Made by a program: the position numbers and the translations under genes. The notes beneath the pieces were generated by a model that saw only the letters and a program-made list of their open reading frames with translations, had not been told where the DNA came from and made no database searches. This document shows, one piece after another, positions 9,203 through 18,118 of a stretch of 64,000 nt of DNA. Positions within the stretch are counted from its first letter, which is position 1. Every line of letters begins with the position of its first letter. This DNA comes from JBDRDD01 sp043821115 (GTDB lineage: Bacteria > CAYTYR01 > UBA6262 > DAOVJB01), in the NCBI GenBank assembly GCA_043821115.1, contig JBDRDD010000017.1, positions 17,826 through 81,825 of the forward strand. Reading direction: 5' to 3'.

Positions 9203-10567
9203 ATGACTACAAAGCATAGTCCCTTAAAAAGAAAATTCAGTTTTTCGCCCGCACAGGTGCTTGTGATGGGGTTTGCTTCTATAATACTTGTGGGGACGAT
9301 ACTGCTGAGCCTTCCCATATCCGTGGCGCAGGGCAGATCACCGCATATAATAGATTCGCTTTTTACGGCGACATCGGCTGTATGCGTTACCGGCCTTATA
9401 GTTGCGGACACGGGCAAGGATTTTTCATATTTCGGCCAAGGCGTGATACTAATACTGCTTCAGATAGGCGGGCTAGGGTACATGACTATGGCCACGCTGA
9501 CAGCTCTCTTCGTGGGAAAGCGTATCACTCTCAAGGACAGGATAGTCATGCAGGAGGCCCTTAACCAGTTCAACCTGAGGGGTCTTGTAAGGTTCACGTT
9601 GTACATAGTCAAGATAACACTTATTTTCGAGGTAATAGGCGCTGTTATTCTATCGGCGCACTGGATGAAGGTATACTCACCGCTTAAAGCTATATACTAC
9701 GGCATCTTCCACTCGGTGAGCGCCTTCTGTAACGCGGGTTTCAGCCTTTTTACGACAAACCTGGGAGCTTTCACCAAGGATCCTGTTGTGGTGCTGGTGG
9801 TGAGCACTCTCTTCATTATAGGTGGTATAGGATATATAGTTGTAAGCGACCTTTACATGTACAGGAAGACAAGGCGCCTGCTTACCCATACAAAGTTCGC
9901 TCTTAGCATAACGGCGGGGCTCATATTGATAGGTACCGCAGTAATGTTCGTGCTGGAGTACAAGAATCCTGCAACGCTGGGGAACCTGAGTTTACCCCAT
10001 AAGCTTCTGGCCTCGTATTTCCAGGCGGTTACAGCAAGAACAGCGGGGTTCAACACGCTTAATATATCATCGTTCACGGTGCCGGCTCTGTTTCTTTTGG
10101 TGATGCTCATGTTTATAGGAGCTTCCCCCGGAGGTACGGGCGGAGGTATCAAGACCACCACATTTGGTACGGTCGTTGCGGATATATGGGCCACACTTCG
10201 CGGTAAAAGGGAAGTCAACGTGTTCAAGAGAAGAATCAACCAGGATGCAATTCGCAAGGCATTCACAGTGCTTTTCATGGGAATAGCGCTTGTTGTTCTT
10301 GTCACGATGCTTCTTCTTATGATAGAAAAGAAGGAGCTTGTGAGGACACTTTTTGAGGTTATATCTGCCTTTGGTACAGTCGGGCTTTCCGCTGCCAAGG
10401 GTATTTCACTCAGCCTCTCGTCAACATTTTCAGCAGCAGGCAAACTCCTCATTATCATAACCATGTTCGTCGGGCGTCTGGGTCCCCTGACTCTTGGAAT
10501 GGCGGTCATACAGGGAGATGAGAAGACCAACTACAAATATGCTGAGGAACGGGTACTGATAGGATAG
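9203..10567 (+). CDS. ktrB: Potassium uptake protein, TrkH/KtrB family
   Basis: This is an integral membrane K+ translocating subunit. The product has 454 residues and four channel-like repeats, whose selectivity-filter glycines are visible in VCVTGL (about 58), FCNAGFS (about 175), ARTAGFN (about 279) and FGTVGLS (about 393). The length is closer to KtrB than to E. coli TrkH (483). It starts 6 nt after rplT with a weak ribosome-binding site, so it may be read through from the ribosomal operon. The following gene is its regulatory RCK partner. Confidence 0.93.
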   Translation: MTTKHSPLKRKFSFSPAQVLVMGFASIILVGTILLSLPISVAQGRSPHIIDSLFTATSAVCVTGLIVADTGKDFSYFGQGVILILLQIGGLGYMTMATLTALFVGKRITLKDRIVMQEALNQFNLRGLVRFTLYIVKITLIFEVIGAVILSAHWMKVYSPLKAIYYGIFHSVSAFCNAGFSLFTTNLGAFTKDPVVVLVVSTLFIIGGIGYIVVSDLYMYRKTRRLLTHTKFALSITAGLILIGTAVMFVLEYKNPATLGNLSLPHKLLASYFQAVTARTAGFNTLNISSFTVPALFLLVMLMFIGASPGGTGGGIKTTTFGTVVADIWATLRGKREVNVFKRRINQDAIRKAFTVLFMGIALVVLVTMLLLMIEKKELVRTLFEVISAFGTVGLSAAKGISLSLSSTFSAAGKLLIIITMFVGRLGPLTLGMAVIQGDEKTNYKYAEERVLIG

Positions 10568-10581
10568 ACAAGGAGGATTTT

Positions 10582-11265
10582 ATGCGTCAATTCGTTGTAA
10601 TTGGAATAGGGCAGTTCGGATTCAGCGTAGCAAACACTCTTTCTGAGAATAAGTGCCAGGTGCTTGCCATAGATATGGATGAGGTTCAGGTGGAGTCGGT
10701 GAGCAACATGGTGACCCATGCCGTGCAGGCGGACGCGACAGACGAGAAGACCCTGAGGGCGCTCGAGGTAGAACAGATGGATGTCGGGATAGTTTGCCTC
10801 GGGAGCGTGGAGGCAAGCGTGCTGGTGAGCCTTCTTTTGAAGGAGATGGGTGTAAAGACAGTAGTCACTAAGGCCCTGACCCCGCTTCACGCAAAGGTTC
10901 TTAGAAAGGTCGGAGTGGACAGGATAATCTTCCCGGAGAGGGATATGGGTTTGCGCGTGGCCGAGAGCCTTATATCACCGAACATCCTTGAGCACGTGGA
11001 GCTTTCAGCAAACCACAGCGTGGTGGAAATAGTAGCCCCGCCTGAGTTTGCGGGAAAGACCTTAAAGCAGATAAACGTAAGGGCAAAGTACGGTGTTAAC
11101 GTAATAGCTATAAAAAGGAAACTTCCTTCTCTTAGCGAGTCGGGGGACACCGAGATAAAGGAAGAAATAAACATTTCTCCAGAGGCAGACGATGAGGTCA
11201 ACGAGGGTGACGGTCTCTTGATAGTTGGTCTGGCAAAGGACATAGAGAAAATCAGAGCACTCTAG
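10582..11265 (+). CDS. ktrA: Potassium uptake regulatory protein, KtrA/TrkA type
   Basis: This is a cytoplasmic gating subunit that binds nucleotide and controls the adjacent KtrB-like channel. The product has 227 residues: an RCK_N Rossmann domain (GIGQFGFSVA, about 5-14, and Asp at the end of the second strand) followed by an RCK_C domain (about 140-225). One RCK module, not the tandem pair of E. coli TrkA, supports the Ktr type. RBS AAGGAGG precedes the ATG, 14 nt after ktrB. Confidence 0.93.
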   Translation: MRQFVVIGIGQFGFSVANTLSENKCQVLAIDMDEVQVESVSNMVTHAVQADATDEKTLRALEVEQMDVGIVCLGSVEASVLVSLLLKEMGVKTVVTKALTPLHAKVLRKVGVDRIIFPERDMGLRVAESLISPNILEHVELSANHSVVEIVAPPEFAGKTLKQINVRAKYGVNVIAIKRKLPSLSESGDTEIKEEINISPEADDEVNEGDGLLIVGLAKDIEKIRAL

Positions 11266-11292
11266 GCAATTTTCATATACAAGGAGTAAGAG

Positions 11293-11616
11293 ATGCCAGA
11301 TAAAAACGGGAACGGCAAGGAAACTAAAAAGAACGATTTTTCAGAGGTTGAAGAGGATTTAAAGGATAAAGAGCAGGACTTAATCGAGATGGGCAAGTTC
11401 TATTTTCTCAATAATAAGTACGATGAGGCCATAGGCGAGTTAAAGAAAGCCGCTAACCTTAATCCGAAGAATCCGGATATTTACTATAACCTCGGGATAA
11501 TCTACGAGACCAAGAACATGCAGCAGGAAGCCAGGGAGATGTTTACAAAAACGCTCGAACTAAACGAAAAACATCAGCTCGCGCAAGAACATCTTGACAA
11601 GCTTATAGGAACATAG
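11293..11616 (+). CDS. TPR-repeat protein
   Basis: The 107-residue protein has a charged N terminus and about two tetratricopeptide repeats (residues 37-105; KYDEAIGELKKAANLNPKNP is a full repeat boundary). It has no signal peptide, so it is presumably a cytoplasmic protein-interaction adaptor. Partners are not evident from the sequence. It sits between the Ktr pair and an rRNA methylase with a good AAGGAGT ribosome-binding site. Confidence 0.8.
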   Translation: MPDKNGNGKETKKNDFSEVEEDLKDKEQDLIEMGKFYFLNNKYDEAIGELKKAANLNPKNPDIYYNLGIIYETKNMQQEAREMFTKTLELNEKHQLAQEHLDKLIGT

Positions 11617-11639
11617 AAATATAAGCAGGGTGCAACAAA

Positions 11640-12428
11640 TTGAAGAAGAACCTCAAGAGGGTAAAAAAACTAAAAAGCAGGAAGCACCGGCAAGAGAGTG
11701 ATAGGTTTATTGTTGAAGGCATCAGGAACACCGAGGAAGCCTTGAAATCTTCTGTTCGCGTGGAGAGCATTCTCTATACAAAGAAACTCTTGTCTACTGA
11801 TAGGGGAAAAGAGCTTCACGCTAAGATAAAGAAAACGCGTATTGAGTTAAAGTGCATAACCGACCTGGAGTTGGCGAAGCTTTGCTCAGCCGCGACCCCG
11901 CAGGGAGTTCTCGCGGTATGCGAGAAACTCCAACACGATCTTTTCAGTCTTATGAGGCAAATAAAGAGCCCTATCGTCGTGCTTGATGGCATACAGGACC
12001 CGGGTAACCTGGGTACTATAATACGCACTGCGGACGCGGCAGGTGCTGGCGCTATCATAGCAGGCAAGGGCACAGTTGACATGTATAATCCTAAGGTACT
12101 CAGTGCCTCAATGGGGTCCATCATGCACATACCGGTCGTGTACGTAGAGGATCTGGCCGGTGCGCTCAATGCTCTAAAATTACACCACTACCGTGTAATA
12201 GCTTGTGATGCGCACGGTAGTAAGAAATACACGGAGTGTTTTGTAAATGAACCTTTGGCAATAGTCCTGGGTAATGAGGGTTCCGGGCTCCACAAGGAAA
12301 TATTTGCCATGGCGGATGAAGTGGTTAGTATTCCCATAGAAGGCAGGGCGGAATCCCTTAACGTTGGCGTCACATGCGGTATTATACTCTATCACATGAT
12401 AAGTACAAGAGGTGGTTCGAGTGGATAA
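11640..12428 (+). CDS. TrmH/SpoU-family RNA 2'-O-methyltransferase
   Basis: This SPOUT methyltransferase probably modifies rRNA or tRNA ribose using S-adenosylmethionine. The product has 262 residues with an N-terminal substrate-binding domain (about 1-95) and a C-terminal catalytic domain showing the three SpoU motifs: GNLGTIIRTADA (about 122), LGNEGSGL (about 212) and IPIEGRAESLNVGV (about 232). The start is a TTG, with no usable ATG nearby and the conserved region beginning at once. It overlaps pheS by 8 nt. The target nucleotide cannot be told from sequence. Confidence 0.88.
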   Translation: MKKNLKRVKKLKSRKHRQESDRFIVEGIRNTEEALKSSVRVESILYTKKLLSTDRGKELHAKIKKTRIELKCITDLELAKLCSAATPQGVLAVCEKLQHDLFSLMRQIKSPIVVLDGIQDPGNLGTIIRTADAAGAGAIIAGKGTVDMYNPKVLSASMGSIMHIPVVYVEDLAGALNALKLHHYRVIACDAHGSKKYTECFVNEPLAIVLGNEGSGLHKEIFAMADEVVSIPIEGRAESLNVGVTCGIILYHMISTRGGSSG

Positions 12429-13446
12429 AAAAACTTTACAGGCACTTCAGGACGAAGTAAAGAAAGACGTCAATAATACGAGGGACCTCAAAACACTCGA
12501 AAGCTTGCGCGTAAAGTACCTGGGTAAAAAAGGCACGGTAACTAGTCTCTTAAAGGAATTAAAAGATGTACCTGGTGACCAAAGGGCCCATGTGGGGAAA
12601 CTCCTGAACATCATCAAGCAGGAAACGGCCGCCCTTATAAAAGAAAAAGAAGACAAGCTGAAAAAGAATTCCATGGGTAACAAAGTTAAAGAGGAGTCCG
12701 TTGACATAACTCTTCCCGGCAGGTCTTTAGGTACGGGAAAGCTTCATATATTAACCCAGGTTTTAGAACAGATAAAAGATATATTTATACGCATGGGTTT
12801 TGCCGTGTCGGAAGGCCCGGAGATAGAGACCGATTACTACAATTTTGAGGCTCTTAACATGAAGCCGGATCATCCGGCAAGGGACATGTGGAGCACACTC
12901 TATATAAACACCTCAGATAACACGCTTCTTAGAACACACACATCACCTGTTCAGATACGAGTCATGGAAAAACAGGAGCCACCTGTGAGGATAATAGCTC
13001 CGGGTAAGGTATACCGTCATGACCTTGATATTTCCCATGCCCCTATGTTCCACCAGGTGGAGGGATTGTGGGTGGACAAGAACGTTAGCTTCAGCGACCT
13101 GAAGGGAACGCTGAGTCTTTTCTTGAAGCAGATGTTCGCTTCGGACATAGGGATAAGGTTTAGGCCGAGCTTTTTCCCATTCACGGAACCAAGCGTTGAG
13201 GTTGATATAGGATGTGTAATATGCAAGGGGCAGGGTTGCAGGGTCTGCAAAGGTACAGGATGGCTGGAAATTCTCGGTGCCGGCATGGTAAACCCGAATG
13301 TTCTTAAAAACGTTGGATATGATCCCGAGGAGTTCGTGGGTTATGCGTTCGGCATGGGTGTTGAGAGAATAGCAATGCTCTCGTGCGGCATAGATGACAT
13401 AAGGCTTTTTTTCGAGAACGATCTGCGGTTCCTGAAGCAGTTTTAG
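12421..13446 (+). CDS. pheS: Phenylalanyl-tRNA synthetase alpha subunit
   Basis: This is the catalytic alpha chain of the (alpha-beta)2 PheRS. The product has 341 residues. It has an N-terminal coiled coil (about 1-85) and a class II core with RTHTSPVQIRVM (about 175), MFHQVEGLWVD (about 205) and a GMGVERIAML motif 3. A CVICKGQGCRVCKGTG Cys cluster is present. GTG at 12421 is preferred over GTG at 12412 because AGAGGTGG (12408-12415) is then properly spaced. Both give the same protein core. Confidence 0.96.
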   Translation: MDKKTLQALQDEVKKDVNNTRDLKTLESLRVKYLGKKGTVTSLLKELKDVPGDQRAHVGKLLNIIKQETAALIKEKEDKLKKNSMGNKVKEESVDITLPGRSLGTGKLHILTQVLEQIKDIFIRMGFAVSEGPEIETDYYNFEALNMKPDHPARDMWSTLYINTSDNTLLRTHTSPVQIRVMEKQEPPVRIIAPGKVYRHDLDISHAPMFHQVEGLWVDKNVSFSDLKGTLSLFLKQMFASDIGIRFRPSFFPFTEPSVEVDIGCVICKGQGCRVCKGTGWLEILGAGMVNPNVLKNVGYDPEEFVGYAFGMGVERIAMLSCGIDDIRLFFENDLRFLKQF

Positions 13447-13472
13447 GGGCCTCCTCAAAAGCGAGGTAGCAA

Positions 13473-15941
13473 ATGAAAGTTTCTCTGAACATTCTCAAGG
13501 AATTTGTTGATATAAATATTTCACCCCGGGACCTGGCGGACAAGCTTACCATGGCAGGTCTTGAGGTAGGAGTCATAAAAAATGTGGGCAAAGATATCAG
13601 CGGTGTGGTTATAGCCGAGGTGCTGAGCGTTGATCCCCATCCTAACGCTGATAAGCTAACTTATTGCAAGGTATCAACAGGCAAACAAGAATTAAACATA
13701 GTCTGCGGCGCAAAGAACATCAAGGCAGGCGACAAGGTGCCCCTGGCCGTCTCCGGCGCAACTCTTCCCGGAGGTGTTAAGATAAAGGATACCTCCATTC
13801 GCGGTGCCGAATCGCAGGGTATGATGTGCTCCGAGGTGGAGCTTGGCCTGGGAGATGACAAGAGCGGCATACTTATACTCGAAGCCGACGCCTCTGTAGG
13901 CGATGATTTCAAGAAGGCTCTCGGCATAGATGATGTAATACTTGATATTGACCTTACCCCAAACAGGGGTGACTGCCTGAGCGTTCTGGGCATTGCAAGG
14001 GAAGTCTCAGCCATACTTGATGTGCCCCTTAAGCTTCCTGATTCCCCTATCAGGGAATCAGCCAGGAAAGCATCAGATATTGCTGCAATAGAGATACAGG
14101 AACCCGCGCTCTGCTCGCGTTACAGCAGCCGCATAATAGAAGGTGTTAAAATAGCGCCTTCGCCTCTTAGTCTTCAGTATCGACTTAAATCCATGGATAT
14201 AAGACCCATAAACAATATTGTTGACATAACAAATCTTGTCCTGCTTGAGCTTGGTCATCCGCTTCATGCGTTCGACTACGATCTTATAAAAGGCAAAAAA
14301 ATCGTGGTGCGTTGTGCACAAAAAAATGAAAAGATAAAAACACTCGATGAAGTTCAGCGTAAACTCGATGAAACAGTACTTGTCATAGCGGATGAAAAGG
14401 ACCCGGTCGCTCTTGCGGGCATAATGGGAGGGTTTGAGTCAAGCGTTACCGAATCCACCAAGAACGTTCTTCTTGAGAGTGCTTATTTTAATCCCATGAG
14501 CATACGCCGCTCAGCGAAGAAACTTGATCTTGCCACAGAGGCATCCTATCGCTTCGAGAGAGGCGTTGATATGAATAACCTTGTTGTTGCGCTTGCGAGA
14601 ACAACTTCACTCATACAAGAGTACTGCGGCGGCGAAGTGGCAAAAGGTATGATAGACGTATATCCGTCCAAGCTTAAGAGCTCCCAGATACTCTTCAGGC
14701 CCCAGCGCTCTAACAAAGTGCTTGGTATAGAGGTTCCCAACCAAGAGGCAGAAGCCATACTCAAGCGCCTTGGTTTCGAAATTTCCTACCAGGTATCGGG
14801 TTCAAAGGAAGTTCTCTGCAGAGAGGATATGCTACCGGAGAGTATAGTTGTGACTGTTCCCGCTCACAGAAATGATATAACAGAGGAGATAGATCTTATA
14901 GAGGAAGTGGCCCGCATCTACGGCTACGACAAGATAAGGGCGGCAAAACCATACTGGCAGCCTCCCGAGCAGGCGCTTGATACGGAAGCACTCATAGAGA
15001 AAAAAATGAAGGATGCTCTTGTAAATAAAGGTTTTTACGAGGTGATAAACTTCTCCTTCATGAACGAGGAAGTATTAGACAGGCTCCAGCTTCCGGTATC
15101 TGATCCGAGGCGAAAATATGTCTCGATAGAAAATCCCCTTTCAGCTGAGATGGGTCTTATGCGCTCGACACTCTTGGGCAGCATAATCGAGAACATATCA
15201 AGAAACAAAAGATACAACATAGACAACATCAAGATCTTCGAGGTCAGCAGGGTCTTCATCCCGAAAAAAGGCGATGTTCTGCCTGTTGAGAAAAATATGA
15301 TAGCCGGTTCAATTTGCGGTCAGGAAGAGGCTTCCGGCTGGTCGAAAAAGCCTCAGAACGTGGATTTCTTCTACCTCTCTGGTATCATAGAAGTAATACT
15401 TGGGCTTTGCGGTATATCCAGGGGCAGCGGAAAGTCAGGCGCGTATGTGCTGGAGCGCTCAAAGGAACCCATGTACCATCCCGGCCGTAGCGCGGATGTA
15501 AAAATGGACGGTAAATGTGTAGGTAGTTTCGGGGAGCTGACTCAGAATGTACTTGATGCTTTCGACATTGCCGATCCTGTATATACTTTTGAACTGGACC
15601 TTAATGCTATACTGAAGCGTGTCAGCCTCTCTAAGACATACACCCCGCTTTCAAAATATCCGGCTGTAACCAGGGATATAGCTTTTCTCTTAGAAAGCGA
15701 TGTTTCCTCCAGAGACATTGTCGAGCTCATAAAGAAGAAGGGCGGGGAGTTTTTAAGGGATGTAAAGCTCTTTGATGTGTACAAGGGAGAGCAGGTCAAG
15801 AGCGGATATAAGAGTATGGCCTATTCGCTTGTATACCAGTCGAACCAGAGAACACTTACAGATGAGGAAGTCAATAAGGTCCATGCCGAGATTGCAGATC
15901 AACTCCAGAAGAAGCTGGGAGCCCAGATAAGGGATAAGTAA
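13473..15941 (+). CDS. pheT: Phenylalanyl-tRNA synthetase beta subunit
   Basis: The beta chain carries tRNA binding and editing of misacylated Tyr-tRNA-Phe. The product has 822 residues. Domains in order are an EMAP/OB tRNA-binding domain (about 40-150), the B3/4 editing region (about 205-390; HPLHAFDYD), B5 (about 400-480), a catalytic-like core and a C-terminal anticodon-binding FDX-ACB fold (about 730-820; YPAVTRDIAFLL). All parts are present. It follows pheS by 26 nt with a GCGAGGT ribosome-binding site. Confidence 0.96.
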   Translation: MKVSLNILKEFVDINISPRDLADKLTMAGLEVGVIKNVGKDISGVVIAEVLSVDPHPNADKLTYCKVSTGKQELNIVCGAKNIKAGDKVPLAVSGATLPGGVKIKDTSIRGAESQGMMCSEVELGLGDDKSGILILEADASVGDDFKKALGIDDVILDIDLTPNRGDCLSVLGIAREVSAILDVPLKLPDSPIRESARKASDIAAIEIQEPALCSRYSSRIIEGVKIAPSPLSLQYRLKSMDIRPINNIVDITNLVLLELGHPLHAFDYDLIKGKKIVVRCAQKNEKIKTLDEVQRKLDETVLVIADEKDPVALAGIMGGFESSVTESTKNVLLESAYFNPMSIRRSAKKLDLATEASYRFERGVDMNNLVVALARTTSLIQEYCGGEVAKGMIDVYPSKLKSSQILFRPQRSNKVLGIEVPNQEAEAILKRLGFEISYQVSGSKEVLCREDMLPESIVVTVPAHRNDITEEIDLIEEVARIYGYDKIRAAKPYWQPPEQALDTEALIEKKMKDALVNKGFYEVINFSFMNEEVLDRLQLPVSDPRRKYVSIENPLSAEMGLMRSTLLGSIIENISRNKRYNIDNIKIFEVSRVFIPKKGDVLPVEKNMIAGSICGQEEASGWSKKPQNVDFFYLSGIIEVILGLCGISRGSGKSGAYVLERSKEPMYHPGRSADVKMDGKCVGSFGELTQNVLDAFDIADPVYTFELDLNAILKRVSLSKTYTPLSKYPAVTRDIAFLLESDVSSRDIVELIKKKGGEFLRDVKLFDVYKGEQVKSGYKSMAYSLVYQSNQRTLTDEEVNKVHAEIADQLQKKLGAQIRDK

Positions 15942-15965
15942 ATCCTCACCAGGCGGGTATTGGCG

Positions 15966-16190
15966 ATGAACAGTTTACACGCTCTTGAGAAGGAGTTTGA
16001 TAAGGCGATAGTGGTGATAAAGAGGCTCAAGGCCCAGAAACGCGAGCTCTCGGGTCGCATAAGGGAACTAGAGGTTTCCCTCAAGGAAGTGAGTCAGCTG
16101 AGATCCCAAAATAGTGCTTGGCAAAAAGACAAAAATGTGATAAAATTGAAAATAGAAAAGATATTGAAAAATCTAGAGGTGTTTAAGTAG
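15966..16190 (+). CDS. Small coiled-coil protein upstream of zapA
   Basis: The 74-residue product is almost wholly predicted coiled coil (charged heptads from residue 4 to the end). The ATG at 15966 follows AGGCGGG; an upstream TTG (15960) is less likely. It sits directly before zapA, where ZapB-like or cell-division coiled-coil proteins are sometimes found, but I cannot assign a family from sequence alone. A cell-division helper role is inference from position. Confidence 0.7.
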   Translation: MNSLHALEKEFDKAIVVIKRLKAQKRELSGRIRELEVSLKEVSQLRSQNSAWQKDKNVIKLKIEKILKNLEVFK

Positions 16191-16208
16191 ATATAAGGGG
16201 CACGTGAG

Positions 16209-16496
16209 ATGTCCATAGAGAATGAAGATGTAATAGTAAAGATATTCGGAAATGAATTCTGTATTAAGGGGGATAGAAAATACATTCAAAAGTTGGCTCA
16301 ATATGTTGATAATAAAATGAGGGAAATAGATTCAACCGCACCATTCGGGTCTTCTACCAAGGTTGCGATTTACACATCTTTCCAGATCGCAAATGAACTG
16401 TTCCAACAGGAAAAAGAACTGGAGAACATAGAGGAAAAAATCGGGAAAAAGACCAGTAAAATGGTTAAAATACTCCAAGAGGCGCTTAAAGACTAA
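16209..16496 (+). CDS. zapA: Cell division protein ZapA
   Basis: ZapA binds and bundles FtsZ filaments at mid-cell. The 95-residue protein has the family layout: an N-terminal beta domain with VIVKIFGNEFCIKG followed by YIQKLAQYVDNKM, and a C-terminal coiled coil (about 55-95). RBS AAGGGGCACGTGAG precedes the ATG. Its position directly upstream of 6S RNA is the conserved bacterial arrangement. Confidence 0.9.
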   Translation: MSIENEDVIVKIFGNEFCIKGDRKYIQKLAQYVDNKMREIDSTAPFGSSTKVAIYTSFQIANELFQQEKELENIEEKIGKKTSKMVKILQEALKD

Positions 16497-16543
16497 AAAT
16501 GACACACTTGACACAGATCACACTTACTGCAAAGCGTGAAAAA

Positions 16544-16565
16544 TGCACGAGAGGTTATTCGTGCA
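16544..16565. other. Perfect 7-bp hairpin between zapA and 6S RNA
   Basis: TGCACGA and TCGTGCA flank an 8-nt spacer. The A-run on its left reads as a T-run on the minus strand, so it could terminate leftward antisense transcription. On the plus strand it lacks a U-tract. A TTGACA at 16508-16513 lies just upstream without a matching -10. Confidence 0.4.
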
Positions 16566-16596
16566 AAAGCAGTATTGCATTTGATACAATGACCAC

Positions 16597-16768
16597 CCTA
16601 ATATGCAAGGGAATATCCCTGCCTTGTTAGTGATGCCCTGACATTTTTGAGCCGACACTTTTATCAATGGGAATCCGAATTGAGTACGCCAAGGCGTATT
16701 CAATAGGTTACCCACTTAATTTGAGTGGCGCAAAATATCAGTGCACACGGCACAGGCGGGGTTTTTTT
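16597..16768 (+). ncRNA. ssrS: 6S RNA
   Basis: 6S RNA mimics an open promoter and sequesters housekeeping RNA polymerase. The region folds as a long rod. The closing stem CCCTGCC(T)TGT (16617-16627) pairs with ACAGGCGGGG (16752-16761). A second stem TGCCCTGACAT pairs with ATATCAGTGCA. An asymmetric central bubble carries TGAGCCGACA on the 5' side and GTGGCGC on the 3' side, resembling E. coli 6S. The terminal hairpin ATTGAGTACGCC/GGCGTATTCAAT spans 16679-16704. A T7 run at 16762-16768 ends it. The location zapA-ssrS-(rarA)-5-FTHF cyclo-ligase is the classic context. The 5' end is estimated from TACAAT at 16585-16590; no good -35 is seen. Confidence 0.85.
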
Positions 16769-16789
16769 ATTTGGATAAGAAGGCTTGGT

Positions 16790-18118
16790 ATGGATCTTTT
16801 TACAAAAGACGAAGAAAAACAAAAAATTGAGGGCATCCCTCTTGCAAGGCGCATGTGCCCTGTCAATTTCGATGAGTTCGTGGGACAGGAGCATATACTG
16901 GGCCAAGGCAACCTCCTCAGGCGCCTGGTAGAGACCGACAGGGTTGTTTCCATCATACTCTACGGGCCTCCAGGCTGTGGGAAGAACGCCATAGCGCATA
17001 TTATCGCACAGAAGACTGAGTCCCATTTTGAGTCTCTAAATGCGGTGACCTGCGGTGTGGCGGATGTAAGAAGGGTGATAGAGGCCGCCTCACAGCGCAG
17101 GAGCCTTTACTCCAAGAGGACAATATTACTGGTTGACGAGATACACCACTTCAACAAAACTCAGCAGGACGCACTGCTGCCTGACGTGGAAAGGGGGACA
17201 GTAACTTTAATCGGTATTACAACGGAAAATCCGTACTTTTACGTAAACAGTGCCCTTATCTCCCGCTCACAGGTGTTTGAGCTTAAAACACTTGGCGAGG
17301 AGGAACTGAAAACCGTAATGAGAAGGGCAATAAAGGATAAAGAACGAGGTTTCGGTAAATTAAAGATAACGATGCAAGGCGACGCTCTTTCGCACATCGC
17401 CCGTATATCAAACGGCGATGCACGCAGGGCCTTGAACGCCCTTGAAGTAGGGGTCTTGAGCACCAGGCCAGCCAGGGGGGTAATAAACTTCACGCTTTCT
17501 GTTGCAGAAGAGTCAATACAGAAGAAGGCAATAGTCTATGACAAAAAGGGGGATGAGCACTACGACACAATATCCGCATTTATAAAAAGTATGCGGGGTA
17601 GCGATCCCGATGCTGTGCTTTACTGGTTGGCAAAGATGATATATGCCGGAGAGGATCCTCGTTTCATAGCCCGCCGGATAGTGATCTGCGCTGCCGAAGA
17701 TGTAGGCAACGCGGACCCTCAGGCACTGGTCGTCTCAAATGCCGCAAGAGAAATCAGCGAGTTTGTCGGCATGCCGGAGGCAAGGATCCCTTTAGCCCAG
17801 GCAGCTGTCTATGTTGCATGTGCGCCGAAGAGTAACGCAAGCTATCTGGGTATAGAGAAAGCACTAAAAGATGTAAAGGATAGAGAAAACCTTCAGGTCC
17901 CACTTCACCTTAAGGATAGCACGGCTGACGGGGACGGGCGTTTTGGTCACGGCGTGGGGTACAAGTACCCGCATGATTACCCGTATCATTGGGTGAAACA
18001 GGAATACATGCCCGAGGGTAGAACTTATTACTGTCCGCAGGAGATGGGTTACGAGGCAAAGATCAAGAAGTGGCTTGAAGGATTGAAAAGACTAGAAAAA
18101 AAAGAAACGAACAAATGA
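16790..18118 (+). CDS. rarA: Replication-associated recombination protein RarA (MgsA)
   Basis: This AAA+ ATPase acts at stalled replication forks. The product has 442 residues, the normal length, starting at the ATG at 16790; an upstream ATG at 16667 lies inside 6S RNA. The AAA+ core shows LLVDEIHHFNKTQQD (Walker B) and GITTENPYF (sensor 1), followed by the MgsA C-terminal tetramerisation domain ending in RTYYCPQEMGYE. Odd point: the Walker A loop reads GPPGCGKN (59-66), with Asn where Thr/Ser is expected. The stop overlaps the next ATG (ATGA). Confidence 0.95.
   Translation: MDLFTKDEEKQKIEGIPLARRMCPVNFDEFVGQEHILGQGNLLRRLVETDRVVSIILYGPPGCGKNAIAHIIAQKTESHFESLNAVTCGVADVRRVIEAASQRRSLYSKRTILLVDEIHHFNKTQQDALLPDVERGTVTLIGITTENPYFYVNSALISRSQVFELKTLGEEELKTVMRRAIKDKERGFGKLKITMQGDALSHIARISNGDARRALNALEVGVLSTRPARGVINFTLSVAEESIQKKAIVYDKKGDEHYDTISAFIKSMRGSDPDAVLYWLAKMIYAGEDPRFIARRIVICAAEDVGNADPQALVVSNAAREISEFVGMPEARIPLAQAAVYVACAPKSNASYLGIEKALKDVKDRENLQVPLHLKDSTADGDGRFGHGVGYKYPHDYPYHWVKQEYMPEGRTYYCPQEMGYEAKIKKWLEGLKRLEKKETNK

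Noticed and set aside
9853..10530. 225-residue minus-strand ORF opposite ktrB
   Set aside because: It is a mirror frame of a strongly conserved transporter gene and matches no protein family.
16508..16530. TTGACA at 16508 as the 6S RNA promoter
   Set aside because: No -10 hexamer lies at 15-19 bp; TACAAT at 16585-16590 is a better-placed but unpaired -10 candidate.
16667..16789. Upstream extension of rarA to an ATG at 16667
   Set aside because: The added 41 residues translate the 6S RNA stem-loop, and rarA homology starts at the ATG at 16790 with its own ribosome-binding site.
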